From the NCBI GenBank assembly GCA_009760855.2, contig WPIO01000061.1, forward strand, positions 1 to 62,000: a stretch of 62,000 nucleotides of DNA, given 5' to 3'. The first letter of the stretch is position 1. Each line of letters opens with the position of its first letter. Source of the DNA: Cristatella mucedo (taxonomy: Eukaryota; Bryozoa; Phylactolaemata; Cristatellidae). This document shows, one piece after another, positions 34,201 to 48,857 of this stretch. The notes under the pieces are model-generated. The model was not told the origin of the DNA. It made no database searches and saw nothing but the letters and a program-made list of their open reading frames with translations. The position numbers and the translations under genes were made by a program.

Positions 34201-37200
34201 CTACCGATAGTGGCAGTAGTCTATCGCCCACCAGGTACCAAATCCTCCTTTATCTCAGATTTCTCCGATCTCATTTCGATTCTGTGTGCAAGAAATCGAT
34301 CCTTCCTCGTTATGGGTGATTTCAACGTTCACTTTGATAACTTATCTGACGCTTTCAGCACCGAATTTCGTACATTGACAGACTCATTATCTCTTGTGAC
34401 TCATGTGCATGGCCCTACCCACATCAAGGGTCACACACTCGACCAAATTTTCTCATATAACTGCACTTTGTCATCACCAGTTGTTATCACCAAATCCTGC
34501 TTGTCTGACCACATGCAGATCTCATTCAATCTACAGTGTGTGCCCACATTCTCCTCTAAAATAACCTGTGAATCGCAAAACCTCAAGACCCTTGACATCG
34601 ATGCTGTCCGTGCGAGCATATCTGCTTCACCTTTGCTGCTCAGTCCTCCCTCCGATCTGTCATCACTGGTAGATTGCTACAACACGACACTAGCTGACAC
34701 GCTCGACGAGTTTGCACCTTTGACAAAGTGTACTGTGTGCCCCCCCCCCGCCCAGACGGCCTATGGTTTACCACAGACATTAAACTAGCCAAGTCTACTA
34801 AACGAAAGCTTGAAAAGGCATACAAAAGATCCGGACTAACTGTCCATCGACAGGCATATGAAGACTACTGTAGGTCGTACCAATCGATCCTAGCAAAGGC
34901 TAAGTCTAGCTTCTATAGAAACATTGTTGAATCACAGATGCACAATCCAAAAATGCTGATGTCGACAATAAACCATCTCCTCAACCGTTCCCAGGTTAGC
35001 TCCTTACCTGATGATCCTTGTGATGATCTAGCCGATCGCTTCTCTCGATTCTTTGTGCAGAAGATAGACAAAATCAGGGAATCCATCCCTGCGATGACAA
35101 CCTTCCCACTAGAATGCTGTTCCTCGGTTCCTGGCTGCACCTCAATGTCTGCATTTAAACAGGTCACTAGTGATGTAGTCCTAAAGCTCGTATCTCAATC
35201 AAAGAAGACAACAAGTCCACTGGACCCTATTCCCACTGTCCTGCTCCTACGTTGCATTGATCTGCTGCTGCCATGCATAACCAACATCATTAATATGTCA
35301 TTAGCCTCAGGTCAGGTCCCAGCACCTTTCAAAAAAGCTGTAGTCAGGCCACTTCTCAAGAAAGCTACACTAGACCAAGAGAACTTAAGCAACTACCGCC
35401 AAGTCCCAGTCTCCCTTCTACCATTCCTATCAAAGACACTGGAACGGGTCGTGGCAGACCAGCTGAACTCGTATATCGAAACCTCACACCTTGCTAGTAA
35501 GTTCCAGTCTGGCTTTAGAGCTAATCACTCCACAGAGTCAGCATTGCTTCGGGTATACAACGACCTACTTAGGAATGCAGACATGGGTAGAGTGTCTCTT
35601 CTTGTTTTGCTCGATCTTTCGGCAGCTTTTGATACCATCGATCACAAAAAGTACTTCTAGAGCGCCTCTCATCTCGCCTGGGCATCACTGGCACTGCTCT
35701 GCAGTGGTTCAGGTCCTATCTCAGTGGGAGACTCCAGAGTGTTGACGTGAATGGACAAAGATCATCTGAAGTACCTCTAAAATATGGAGTACCACAGGGC
35801 TCTGTGCTAGGTCCGGTCCTTTTCACCGTTTATACTCTCCCTCTCGCTGATGTGATTGCCAAGCACAATCTAGGCTTTCACTTCTATGCGGATGACACTC
35901 AGTTGTACCTTTGCTTTGATCCCTCCCAGCCTTCGAGCACCTCAAATTCTCTCAACTCACTTGCTGCATGCATTGATGACATCCGATCATGGATGGCAGC
36001 AAATTTTCTAAAACTAAACGATGATAAAACTAACTTACTAGTTATGGGCAAACCTAGTGTTATTCAGAAATTGGAAAGGCTGACTTTCAAAATTGGCTCT
36101 GCCAGCATATCTCCAGTTGCATCAGCTCGAAATCTAGGTGTCATATTCCAAAGCGACCTCTCGTTAGACGACCACATCAGCTCCACAGTCAAATCAGCCT
36201 ATTTTCAGCTTCATAACATTGCTAAAATTCGGGCTTGTTTAGATAAGGATACCACGTCCAAGTTGGTCCATGCATTCGTGACATCTCGTCTCGACTTCTG
36301 CAACTCACTGCTTACTGGCCTACCAGCATGTGCGATCAGGCGATTGCAGCTGGTGCAAAACTCTGCAGCTAGGCTTGTCTGTCGTGAGCGTCGCAGTTGC
36401 CACATTACTCCACTTCTCGCCGACCTGCACTGGTTACCAGTCAAGCAACGGATTGACTTCAAGGTTTTGTCGCTCACTTTTAGGTCTCTTCATTCTATGG
36501 CTCCAGCCTACCTTTCAGAGATACTACCCCATCAGGCAAAGCATCGTACCACTCGCTTTTCGGAATCCAACAGTCTAGAAATACCTCGTACAAACCTTAA
36601 ATCCTTTGGAGACCGTGCATTTAGCTCGTATGCTCCCACAGCCTGGAACTCCCTCCCGACCTGCATCAGAACATCCCCTGACCTGACCACATTTAAAAGA
36701 AACTTAAAAACATACCTATTTAGGACAGCATTTAGTGGGTCCTTGTGATTCGTCCTCGATGTGCTTATGCGTGCTGACACTGTTCATGCTGCCACTAACC
36801 ACATTTGCATGCTGACCCAGTGCATGTAACCCCTAACCATGTTATTCATTTTGTTTGTTTTTCAAGCATGATTTTACTTACTATTCTATTGCGTATCACT
36901 TTGCAGCAAATGTAAAGCGCCTAGAAAGAGATTAAGTTCTCTGAGGGCGCTTTATCAAGTGCAATATTATTATTATTATTATTATTATTATAAAATCTAG
37001 GTGTCACATTCCAAAGTGACCTTTCACTAGACGACCACATGAGCCCCACTGTCAAGTGTGCCTATTTTCTGCAGCCTAATATTGCTAAAATTCGGGCTTG
37101 CATAGACAAGGATAGAACAACTAACTTGGTCCATGTATTTGTGACATCCCATCTCGACTACTGTTACTCACTGCTCGCTGGTCTACTGGGCTTTGCAAGC

Positions 37201-40200
37201 AGGCGCTTACAGTTGGTACACAACTCTGCAGCTAGGCTTGTATGTGATGAGTGTCACAGTTGCCACATCACATCATATTTTGCAGAACTGCACTGGCTTC
37301 CAGTCAGGCAGGGCATCGACTTCAAAAGTTCTGACACTCACTTGTAGGTCCCTTTATTCTTTGGCTCTGGCCTACCTATCAGATCTACTCCCTCCCATCA
37401 GGTTAGGCATCGTACCACCTGCTTTTCTGAATGAAATCGATTAGCTACACCTCTTACGAGCCTCAGAGACCGTGCTTGTAGTTCGAATGCTCCTAAAGGC
37501 TGAAACTCATTCCTGACTGACGTCACGACACCCACTGACTTGGCGACATTTAAAAAGAAGCTAAAAGCATCTCTTAATCCCAGCATTGAGTGGATTTATG
37601 CGATTCGTCCTTTGTGTGCTTATGTGTGCTGGCACAGTGAGTGCTGCCACTAATTACATGTCGACCCACTGCTTGTCACCTCTAACCATGCTGTACTTGT
37701 TGACATTGAGTATGCTACCACTAACCATTCGATCAAGCTTCCTGCACATAATATATAAAGTGCCTAGACAGAAATTAAGTTCTCTGAGAGCGCTAACCTA
37801 TGTATTAGCATTATTATTAGTAGTATTTTTACGAGGATTTGGTTCTTGTTTGCGGAGCTCTAAGGATGGAAATGCTTGAGATTTATAAACCAAGGCTTGT
37901 TAGCATGCATTACTTATGCAGATCGTGAAACATAATACAAGTCAGACTTTCTTCATGCATTCTTCTGAGTTCATAGATTCGATCATAGGGATCAAGAAAG
38001 GGTAGTTGTTTTATATAGCTGAAGTCTTTTGTACTTTATGGCCAAGGTTAGCAGAAACACTTACAAGGTCTGATTACAAGCATCAAACCTATCCTGTTTT
38101 AGAGGTCAACAAGATGGAGCTTCGAACATGTCAAGTCAGACTCTGGTATCAGCAAAGGGTACTTCCAAAGCCATCTGCCTGGCTGACTCTAGCACCAGCA
38201 AAGGGTGCTTCCAAAGCCACCTGCCTGGATGACTTTTATTCAGCCTGGATGCATATTATTTCGAATCAAGAAAGCAATTCCTACCTGGATGACTTTACGT
38301 AGGTTTCCACTTTCGAACCGAGCATTGAAGCACAGACACTCATGGGGAAACTGCCGTTTCCGAATTCTGCAATGAAAACAAAACGATCCTGTAATAATAA
38401 TCATAATAGTAATAAGACATTAGAATAGCATCCTAAGAGAACTAAATCTCTTTTTTTCAAGAACTTTGCATTTACTTTATGGAAAATATGTCATTGGTTA
38501 GCGATAAGATGTACAGTGGTAGCACGCAGGTATATACACACGACAATGCACACAGACAAAGCAAATGCTGTGAGGATCAGGTGTGTGTTAGCTTCTTTTT
38601 AAATGTCGTCAAATCAGAGAGCGGTGTGCCATCAGTCGGAAGTAAGTTCCAGGCTTTGGCAGCCTACAACCTAAAGGCATGATCTCCATAGGATTCAGGT
38701 TTGGTCATACAATCAGCTAGGAGACTTAAGTTATATGAACAGGTCGCATTATGCCCAGCCTGATTGGAAGTAATTTGGACAACTAGACGGAAGCAAGGGG
38801 ATAAGGGGAACTAAAAGTAAAAAAATAACTTGCAGTCGATTATCTGCCTGCTATGAAAGGAGTGAAGATCCTTTGGAAGTTGAGTGCGAATTGGGACGTT
38901 AACGATAGACACGCTGCAGAGTTTTGCACCAACTGGAGACGCCTTACGGCACAGGTCCAGAAGACCTTTGTGAGTTACAGAAGTTGAGACCGGTGATTTG
39001 TGAGTTACAGAAGTTGAGACGGAATGTCAAAAATGCATTAACCAACTTGGATGTGGTATCACTGTCGAAGCAGGCCAGAATGTTTGAATTGATACATAGC
39101 TGAAAGCAAGCAGACTCGACTGTTGAGTTGATGTGGACATCGAAAGGTCACTAAGGAACAGAATATCTTGATTTCATACAGATGCTACAAGAGACTTGGT
39201 GGCTGGGCCCGTTTGAGGGCTAGGTTTCCAAACTTCTGATTAACACTAGTTTTGCCCTGAATAGTAAGCTGGTTGTATCGTCATCCGAATTGGGAAAGTC
39301 AGCAATATATGCAACAAGAAAGTTGAGAGGGTTTGACATGCTTTAAGGCAGGTGGGGGTCAAAGCACGAGTACAGCTGTTTCGGAGTCGGCATCAAAATA
39401 AAAGCCTGGATTGTGCTTGGCGACTACATTGCTAAGGGGTAGAGTACTTATCGTGAAAACAAGTGAACCAATAATGAATTCCTGGGCTACCCCCCCCCGT
39501 ATTTTATAAGATCCACCTGACGGTCGGTCCCCATATATATCAATGCTTTGAAGTCTCACACTGAGATGGGATCAAAGCCATCGCAATGTAATGTAATGTA
39601 TCTCTGTCAGTAACTCCACAAAGTCACAAAGACCATGTGGGCGTTACGCAGGAGAGTTTTGTATAGCTGACTAACAGCCTAAGCGGCTTTCGGTAAGCAT
39701 CCGGCAGCCAACAGACTTCGTCTCACGCGACAAAGAGAAAGTGGGAAGCATAGCAGAGTTAGGAGAGCAGTTGAGGTAGTGAGTAGCATAGAAGTAACAG
39801 TTCAGGACCGCGGAAAAAGATGTGCCACAGTCGGCAGTTGGAGAGTAAATGTCGTTGCGTAAGAATTGTGGAAGCGAGTTCCACAGTCTAGGACCTGCAG
39901 AGCTAAAGCTTCTGTCCCCAACTGTCTTTAAGCAAAGGAATGGGACAGCTAATTTATTGTCAGCACAGGACCTGAGGGCGCGAACAGGCTGAAACTGATG
40001 CAGCAGTTCAGCTAGGTATGAAGGAGCCAAGCCGTGGCGGGCCTTGTGGGTCAGCGTAAGAACTTTGCTCTGTATCCTTTGCTCAACCGGCAACCATCCC
40101 AGCTCTTCCAGCAAAGGTGACACGTGAAATGCAGTGCCGATGATGCACACGGGGATGAGAGACATTGTAGACAGACTTCGAGATCAATAGTGTCAAATGC

Positions 40201-43200
40201 TGCAGTAAGATCCAGTAAAAAATGCAGAGAGATTCTAAATAAGTATGCATTCCCGAGAAGGTCGCACACTCTCAGCAGGTGCTGAATCCGCGGAGTGATT
40301 AGCTCTAAAAGGAGGCTGGAACTCATTAGCACGGTTTACAGTCGTAGTAAAAGAGTTTAACAGATCTGCAGTAGGGAGCCTGGCCGGAAGTTGCTTAAGC
40401 TCTCCTGGTCTGGTGCTACCTAATCAATGAGGCCAGGTTGCCTTTTTTGAAGAATGCCTGGACAAGACATGAGGTAAGGACATATTTATCATGTTCGTTA
40501 TGCACGGTAGTAGCAGATCTATGCATTTTAGTACGAGAACAGTGGGTATACGCTCTAGGGGGATAGTGGTCTTCTTAGACTGGGACATGAACTTTTAGAT
40601 GAGATCATTAGTGGCAGGATTGAAGGTGGGCACTCAAGTGCACTGCAAGGAGCTGAGGAAGAGCAGTCCACCGAGAATGTAAGGATGGGGATGGACTCTC
40701 TAATTGTACCTGTCTTGCCGATGAAAAACTAGAGAAAAGATCAGCTACAAGGATCAATTGCCATAGAGATCTGCAGCCCCACCAGGCTAAGCATCGTGTC
40801 ACCTGCTTTTCGGAATCTAACTGTTTACCTATACCTCATACAAACCTCAAATCCTTTGGAGACCGTGTCTTTAGTTCGTATGCTCCCCAAAGCCTGAAAC
40901 TCACTCCTGACCTGCCTCACGATATCTCCTGACTTGTCCACATTTAAAAATTACCTAAAAATGCATCTATTTATGACCGCATTTAGTGCATCCCTGTGAT
41001 TCGCCCTTTATGTGCTTATGCAAGCTGACACTGTTGCATGCTGCCACTAACCACACTTGCATGCTGACCCTGTGCATGTCACCCCCTAACCATGTTATTC
41101 TTGTTGTTTATCGAGCGTGCCACCACTAACCATTCGATCGCATTTTCTTTGCAGCAAATGTAAAGCACCCAGAGAAATACTGTGTTCTCTGAGGGCACTT
41201 TATCAAGTGTGTTATCATTATTATCAATTCGCACGCTGCTGACCTAGGAGCAGTTAAGGAGATGGTAGATGGTCAAAATTAATACTTTTAGATGGTGCAT
41301 AACCCTGATTCTGATTTTGTCAGAGTGAAAATATCTTCCTTGTCTCTGCTACTCAATCCTCCATTCAGTCCTCTGCCCTCGCTGGTGGATTTGTGCAACA
41401 GGACACTGATTTTACTGAATACTATTTTTGTAATAGAAGCTAGACTTGGCTATGATGGATGCATGATCTATCGTAGCAGTTGAATGTCAACCGATGAACA
41501 GTTGTGATGTTTTATACTTTTTCAAGCTAATACTTATTAGTCCTAGCTGTTTAACGTCTTCAGTAATATCACAGGCCACCTTGAAGAGTGCATAATTAGT
41601 CATAGAAATAAACTTGTCAAGAAAATCGGCTAGTGCCATGTTGCACACAGCCACCAGCGACGGCAGGTCGGACGATGGATTGAGCAGCAAGGAAGGCAAG
41701 GAAGATATTCTCATGTAGATCATATCAGAGTCGGGGTCTTAGTGCTTTGTGATATGCAGGTGATTCAGGATACTGAAGGGGTCACACACTGCAAACTGAA
41801 CGAGACTGCCCACTGTCCAATTGTGCAGGATTGGGTTAAACAAGGATAAGACAAGGATAATGAGCCATAAGCCTCAAAGATCTGCTTAGACACACTGGAC
41901 TTACATGGCACTTACATAGTTCTGACGTCTAGGCACAAGGAGGGAAACTTTTTGGATGAAAGTGTGAAAGTAACAGATAAGAACAAGAGTAACTCAGCTT
42001 TTTAACACAAAAAGTAATTAAATGTTAGCTTTGATTCATTTGTTGTTCATTATGACTAAAGGAGAACTAAGAGATGCTAGTTTGAGTTTTCCCATCGAAA
42101 CTGGGTTAATATCAAGTTCTCTAGCTGATCAATGCAAAGCTTATTCGTAATAAAGGTCATTTCCCACACTTCTGAGGCACAAGCAATTAAAAGATAGCAA
42201 TTACTACCCAGATACATGTATACATTGTGTTACATAGTGAAATATGGTCAGGCAGTTAGTCAATATCAGCCAATTACAAGTAAAAGAAAACTGGTCGAGG
42301 GCATCATTACGTGCCATGCCACGTACTATTAAGGGTTTATTGCACAGACGAGGCGTATTTCATAGGCACACTTAAAGAGTGGGCACCAGGGTTAAAATAG
42401 GCCTGATGCCCACTAACTTATAGTGATTTACACTAGAGCTTCAGTGGCAGCCCGAAGGACGGCTCGAGACAATGCTAGTAATACTAGGCGTGCCTCACTT
42501 CCACCATCTCTTGTTATGACTAGCCTCCCAGTGGGTGACTCTCAATTCACAAAGCCTGGCAAAAGCAGTGGCACCCAAGAATGCATTTGAGTAATGACAG
42601 CTAAAAGGTCACAACCATAGCACGATAGACATGCGCAATCATATCGAATAGATCCGTAACTAAGATTCGGTGAAAGCTACAGCAACAGTCCCCTTGCATG
42701 CGAAAGCAAGACGTCGGTGAGGCGGCATGCGAGTGGAGGATGTGCAGAGAATGCCGACTGGACCGTGAACACACATAGCAAGTATTTTGAAGTCCACTGA
42801 CATCCATAACTTCTTAAGCAGCACGTTAAAAAACAGACAAGTGACGAATTCAATATAATCCACACCGGAACACTTGATCTTTTCGTGCAGAAGCAAGCAG
42901 CACACCACAGCACTTTAAGCTGACATGAATGAAACTCCAAACGCTTGCATACCTTTGCATGTCATCGTTGTGCAGAATGCGGCCACCCCTGTCACACACG
43001 TCTGAGTACATTGATGCATCGCTTTTGATAATGGCATCAAGATCATACACGACCTTGTTGATAAGAGTCTCCGGTTCTATCATCCTGTCGATGTCTTCGA
43101 AAATCTTCGCCCTGCATGCGAGCAAGCAGCAAACACAGGCGATAGGCGATCGAAGAGGTAAGAGAGTCTAGCATGACGGCCAGCCGGCCGGCTCTGCCTT

Positions 43201-45252
43201 ACCTTTGAGTCCCGAACCGTTTCTCGTAAAGCGGCTCCGGAAACGGTGGTGGCTCATGACCGTGCATGTCGGGAAAGGCAGCCTTGACGAACGGCCCCAC
43301 GCCGAGCGTCTTCTGTGCCAGTTCCAGGTATTGTGAAGCAGTGGCAGCATGCGGCGGTGGCAGCACACTGCCGTGCTCGGCAAGCCCGCAGCCTCGCATC
43401 TGAAACAGAGACTCGGTATGAACTCGGCACTGGGCCACGTGGTCCGCATCAAACAGGTGCTTGATGGTCGCGGCAATGGATTGCTGCATACCAAGTGCTG
43501 AGGCAACCAGCTCGAGCAGTAAGGAAGCCCGAATCGATTGCAAGCGGTGCTGCGGTTCGAACAGGGGCCACGGTAACGCGCTGCCACTACTGCTCGTGTT
43601 AATTTGCAAAGCGATTGCCACAGAAGACCACATAAGTGCGACGTACTGAGGCAGAGTGCGATCACATTCGAAAAGGCGAGCTTGTCGTCAGCCGCTAGCT
43701 AAGAGCCAGCAGGGGTGCACTCAAAGAGCGATACCAGAAAAAGAAAAGACAAGTAAAAGCAAGCACTACCCGACGACTGCAATGGTAAATCACGGTCAGA
43801 ACGCTGACATGTTATACAACAGACTGGAGGAAATGCTGAAAGGCAGCATCTGCACAGCAGAGCAGGCCATCTGCTGCAACATCGGCCTCAGAGACTGACC
43901 TCAAAGGTCGAATCAAAGAAGCAAAGTGACTACGTGGCAGTTCGGTGCCGCACTATACAAGGAAGGCTAATAATCAAGTGGCCGGCTGACAGCCAAAATG
44001 TGGCTAGCCAGAAAGGGCCAGAGACACATCGCCGGTGAACTGCCAATAAATCAAACCGTTTTGGACAGGCAGCTCATTGGTAAACGATTAAAAGCTTGCA
44101 GCTCAACCATTAACAAGCAAGAAGACTGCTGGGCTGCACGGTTGCAGGCACGAACCTGCTAGCAACTCTCGGTAACTCGCGATGGTCACAGCAGGCACAC
44201 GATCGCCATAACCTTGGATAAGCTAGCCGCCAGAAAATCTCTTATCCTGCTGCTGCTGCTAAGCTTTGCAACACGAGCTGGCTTCTTGCGCTGCTCTCCC
44301 CGAGTGAGTGGGCATTTACAAGGAGGTGCAGCAGGCAGCGCAAAGAGCATCTCTTCCGACTCACCGCTGCAGCTGCCGCTGCCACTGCATCGCTGCTGCT
44401 GTCGCCAAGCAGCGACAGCGAGGCCATGTGCCAGGCTGCCGACGGAGACCTCATGCGCTGCACGCTGCCGCCACCGCGAGGTGCCGGACTGCCGCCTCGC
44501 GTAGGGACGGGCGCCACTCTGGACCACAGCGGCGGTTCGAGAGAAAAAACCGGCAGTCCAGTTTTCGCATTCACGGCAGAGCAAGCACCGCTGCGGCCAT
44601 CGCTGGCCAACGACGACGACGATGGGCGACCATCGTGGCGACACCCGCTGCCGAGAGCGCCCAGACTGTGCAGGGCAGCCGGAGCCGAAATGGACGAGGG
44701 CAGCCCGCGTGAAGCCAGGGGCGGCATCAGCGTGCTGCCAGAGCCCGCACAAGTGTCACTCCCTCGAACGTCGTACGACGCGCCGCTGCCGCTCTGGATT
44801 GCAGCAATGGCACGCATCGATGCGCTGCTTCCGGGCACGCAGAGAGGTGGCAGCAGTCGCGTGGCGCAGCGCTCGACGGCTGCTGGAGCCACCGCGATGG
44901 CAGCTGCTGTGCCGACAGGAGCAAACGAAGAAAGATGTGGCGAGTACGCCAAGCGGTGGGTCGACGCAGCGCTCTCCTGGTTACCATCGTCGTGGAGACA
45001 AGAGGCCTTAAAGACATAAACGCTACATGCAGGCCTCTTCGGATGATGGATGATGGGCGATGTCAAATGACGACAGATGCTAAAAGGAAATGAGTGGTCG
45101 CGCCAAATTACAGACAAGGAAAGTACCGTGTGTGTGTGTGAGTCTGTTCCGGTGTGTGTGTGCACGCGAGTGCGTGTGCGCGAGTGCCTGTGCCTGTGCA
45201 GGTGTGTGTGCGGGTATGTATGCGATAGTGCATGGGCAAGGCTGTATGCGCA

Positions 45253-45290
<38 letters not shown>

Positions 45291-45362
45291 TGCTATCCTA
45301 GGTGTGTGTATGTGTGCGCGGTTACAGGTGTGCGCGGTTACAGGTGTGCGCGGTTATAAGTA

Positions 45363-45395
<33 letters not shown>

Positions 45396-45408
45396 TGCTT
45401 GCACTATG

Positions 45409-45445
<37 letters not shown>

Positions 45446-45949
45446 TGTGAGAGAGACGGGAGAGAGTTTGGGAGGCAGAGAGACAGACGCGCCATGCAGA
45501 AAAAGATACTGACCAGGTTTTCTGACAGCTCCGGGAAGAAAGTCTCGTACATAAAAAGGTCGTCGAGAGGGCGCAGTACTGGTGGTGCCGGTGCTCCCTC
45601 ACCCCGATCGTCCTAGAACCAAACCATATGAAATGATAAGGGGCCAAAAACCCAATTGGTCTGCATGCAGCTGCAAATGTAAGTGTACAATCAAATAATT
45701 GATCCTGGCAAGTAATGTTATCAAGGAAAGCATGGCAAGGCTTAACCAAAAGCAAAATGACCCAGCTGAACCCGAATGATCAGGGGAGGGCTATGCCGGC
45801 AAGTGGGCATTCTTGTTGCATGGGGTAGGATGCTGACAGGTTGCTCCATCTCAGAATTAGGGGCAGCAGAGCAGCACTGGGCTGCTGAAAGTTAGGACGA
45901 TTGCAGCGCTCTCTCTCTCTGTCCCTCACTCTGTCTCTCTCTAAACACA

Positions 45950-46003
<54 letters not shown>

Positions 46004-46131
46004 GTCTCTGTCTCTCTCTCACTCTCTGTCTCTGTCTCTCTATCTCTGTCTCTCTGTGTCTGTCTGTCTCTCTCTGTGTCTGTCTGTTTGTCTCTGTCTC
46101 TCTCTCTCGCTCTGTCTCTGTCTGTCTGTAT

Positions 46132-46216
<85 letters not shown>

Positions 46217-48798
46217 GGCAACGTTTGCAAGTGAAAGGCACCGCTGGCACTTACATCGGATTCGTTCTTCCTCGTGTCCAGATCTACGTCGTCATCGCTG
46301 CTACCGTCATCATCATCAACCTCTTCCTCTGAGCTGCTGCAGAGGTTGCATCCGTCGTCGGCTCGCACTATGCCGCTCGATAGTCGTGTAGCTGCTAGAA
46401 ACAAAGTGCCAGAGGCGGCGAGGAGCCAGCGGGCAAACCAGCATGCAAAGGCGCACCATTGAGCACGATGCCGACGAAGGCGATGCCTTCGACTGGCTGC
46501 AGGGCGCAGTCCGATCAAGCGGCATCATGTCAGACCAGAAGGGCCACTGCCAATCACCTCTGCTCACCGGGCCGTGGCCTGTCACTTGCGGGAAGAGGTC
46601 ACTGTGAGGCAGCACGAAGGTAACGGCCGAACGGTTGGTGCTCGCCGGTAGCTTGTGCTTCGGCAGACACTTCCGCAAGATGATGCTAGCCGAGAATACG
46701 AGGCTCTCCAGCTCTCGGACGTCTACTATCTCGTCGCAGGCGCGGTAGAGCGATCGAACGCCGTCGGCAGCGGTGAATGAGCGCCGGCCGGCTTCTGCAA
46801 TTGTAGCGAGGTGGCGCAATCGAGTCGGCTCAGCAGCTGTAGTAGTGAGGCTCGCTCGCAACTCGACGAAGGCGCTTGGGGAGGCCGGCGCACCCTACTC
46901 GGACGACGATGCTGGCTCGGCACCCTCGGGAAGGAAGGCACTCACTGAGGTCGGTCAGGTGGCGCAGCGCGCCCAGGATGGCCTTGCGCAGTCCAACGTG
47001 CCGATTCTTGGTGTCCAGTCGCTGCCAATCGCAGTGCATCCGCAGCAGGAGAGCGACGCCGTCGTGGTTGACGGCTCGAGCGGCGCTGCTCTCTGCAAAG
47101 CGCGAGCTTGCACGCTCCGCACGGCATTTGCAACGAGCGACAGCGGCGGCGAGGTGGCGTGCGGTGGCAGCAGCTCTCTCAGGCACTGGGACGCTGGGAA
47201 GCAGCCGCAATGCTGCGGTCGCTGTTGCTGCAATGCCTACTCGACTTGACGAGGAGCACGAGCGTGTCGAGGGCCGTCTTCAAGAGGATGGTGCTCTTGC
47301 GGCTGGCGCCGGTCAGCACCTTGAACAGCACGCTCACCGCGCCGGCCTTGCTGAGGTACGAGGCGTTCACGCCTGACAGGGGGAGGAACGAACAAGCGCA
47401 TGACGTTCCTTTGCAGAATAGCAGTGTGAGGCGGAGGAACGACGAGAAAGGCTGCAGAGAACTAGAGAAAGCAAGATGGAGAAAGGAAACAGCGACTAGA
47501 ACACAAGTCGGCGCAATGCAGCAGGGGGCCGGCACCGCCGGGTGCGGTGCCGGGCAGCCGAAAAGCAAACCGCGCGGCGTGGCGACCTTGCACGGCATGG
47601 CTGGCTGCCTGGCTGGCGCTCGCTCGCAACAACTGACGTACTGCTGAGACAGTAGAGCTTGAGAACACTGAGCGCGGGCTGGGAGACTCGCACGATGTGT
47701 CCGAACGTCCGCACAAAGGTGAGCGTGGTCATCAGAACCTGGCTCAGCCTGGCCTTCACCCCAAATCTTTTCTTGTCTACAACGCCGTACTGCCCTAGGT
47801 TGTGCAACTAAATATGCCTACATAATTAAAAATGCAATGAAAGAGGTCGACGACTCACCCCTCAGCCCGAGCTTGTACAGCAGGCCGAAGACGTCGGCGA
47901 GGAGATCGCACGGAAGATCCAACTTTGACTCACGCAGCATGACAAACACGGTCTGAGTGAGTGCTCCTGACACCAGAGCTGCGCAGTGCTTGCTGGTCCC
48001 TAAAGCAGCAGCAGCAGCAGCTGCAGCAGCAGCTGCTTCATCGGCAGAAACAGTCGAAGCTGCTGCAGCAGCAGTAAAGTAGAGATGAAGGTTGGCCGAT
48101 TTAACTTCCTCGTTTATGTAGTGGCAAGAAGAGCTATAACTTCTACCACTCAAAATCAGAAATAATTGCAAAAGTCTGCTTGGTGTAGGAGTCGAACACA
48201 CGACCTCGGTGTTGAAGATCGAATACCTTACCGCCAGGCTAAGACCCGAAAGCTAAAGAGTCGAGTTGTCCAGGCAGACACTACCGAGCAAATAAAGCCT
48301 TCATCAACTGCCTGAAGGAACTGGCACCTGGCAGAGTGCAGAGCAAGCAAAGGAGTTACAGCCAGATTTGCATGCAAAGGCCGGCGAAGGCCACTGCAGC
48401 TCCACGGTGGAAGAGCTGTGCGACAGGCAAGAAATAGATAAAGTAACCGAGCAGAAAAAGCTACTTAACATCGGCAGACAGAGTGGAGCCACAGCAGTGG
48501 CTCGACAAGATTGTCCTAAGGGGCATCACAAACCATCTTATCTTTGGCTGGGGATTACTCTTCGAGCACACGAGCCGGAAGAACGGCTGCACAGACAGTT
48601 CAGCCACTACGTAGTGAGCTCACTCGCTAACCCGTGCACATACTGCATACACACGATCCCAAGCGCTACGCACACTCGCACGCACACACAAACACAACAC
48701 ACACACACACAATAGAGCTGCAGAGTCTAGATCAAGAACCATTTCGAGTACTGCATCCACCCAATGATTAGCAGCAAAGGGTTTTACAGAGCGATTTT

Positions 48799-48857
<59 letters not shown>

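Noticed and set aside
44308-45019. Plus-strand frame of 197 codons opposite the linker exon
   Set aside because: The minus-strand frame has matching phase and strong splice sites. The plus frame has no support, though neither has recognisable homology.
45892-46518. Arg-Glu repeat protein (minus) and Ser-Leu protein (plus)
   Set aside because: Produced by the (CT)n microsatellite. Only 46255-46394 on the minus strand is exon.
46773-47647. Plus-strand frames of 158-179 codons
   Set aside because: Antisense shadows of the GC-rich AGTPBP1 exons, which match a known family on the minus strand.
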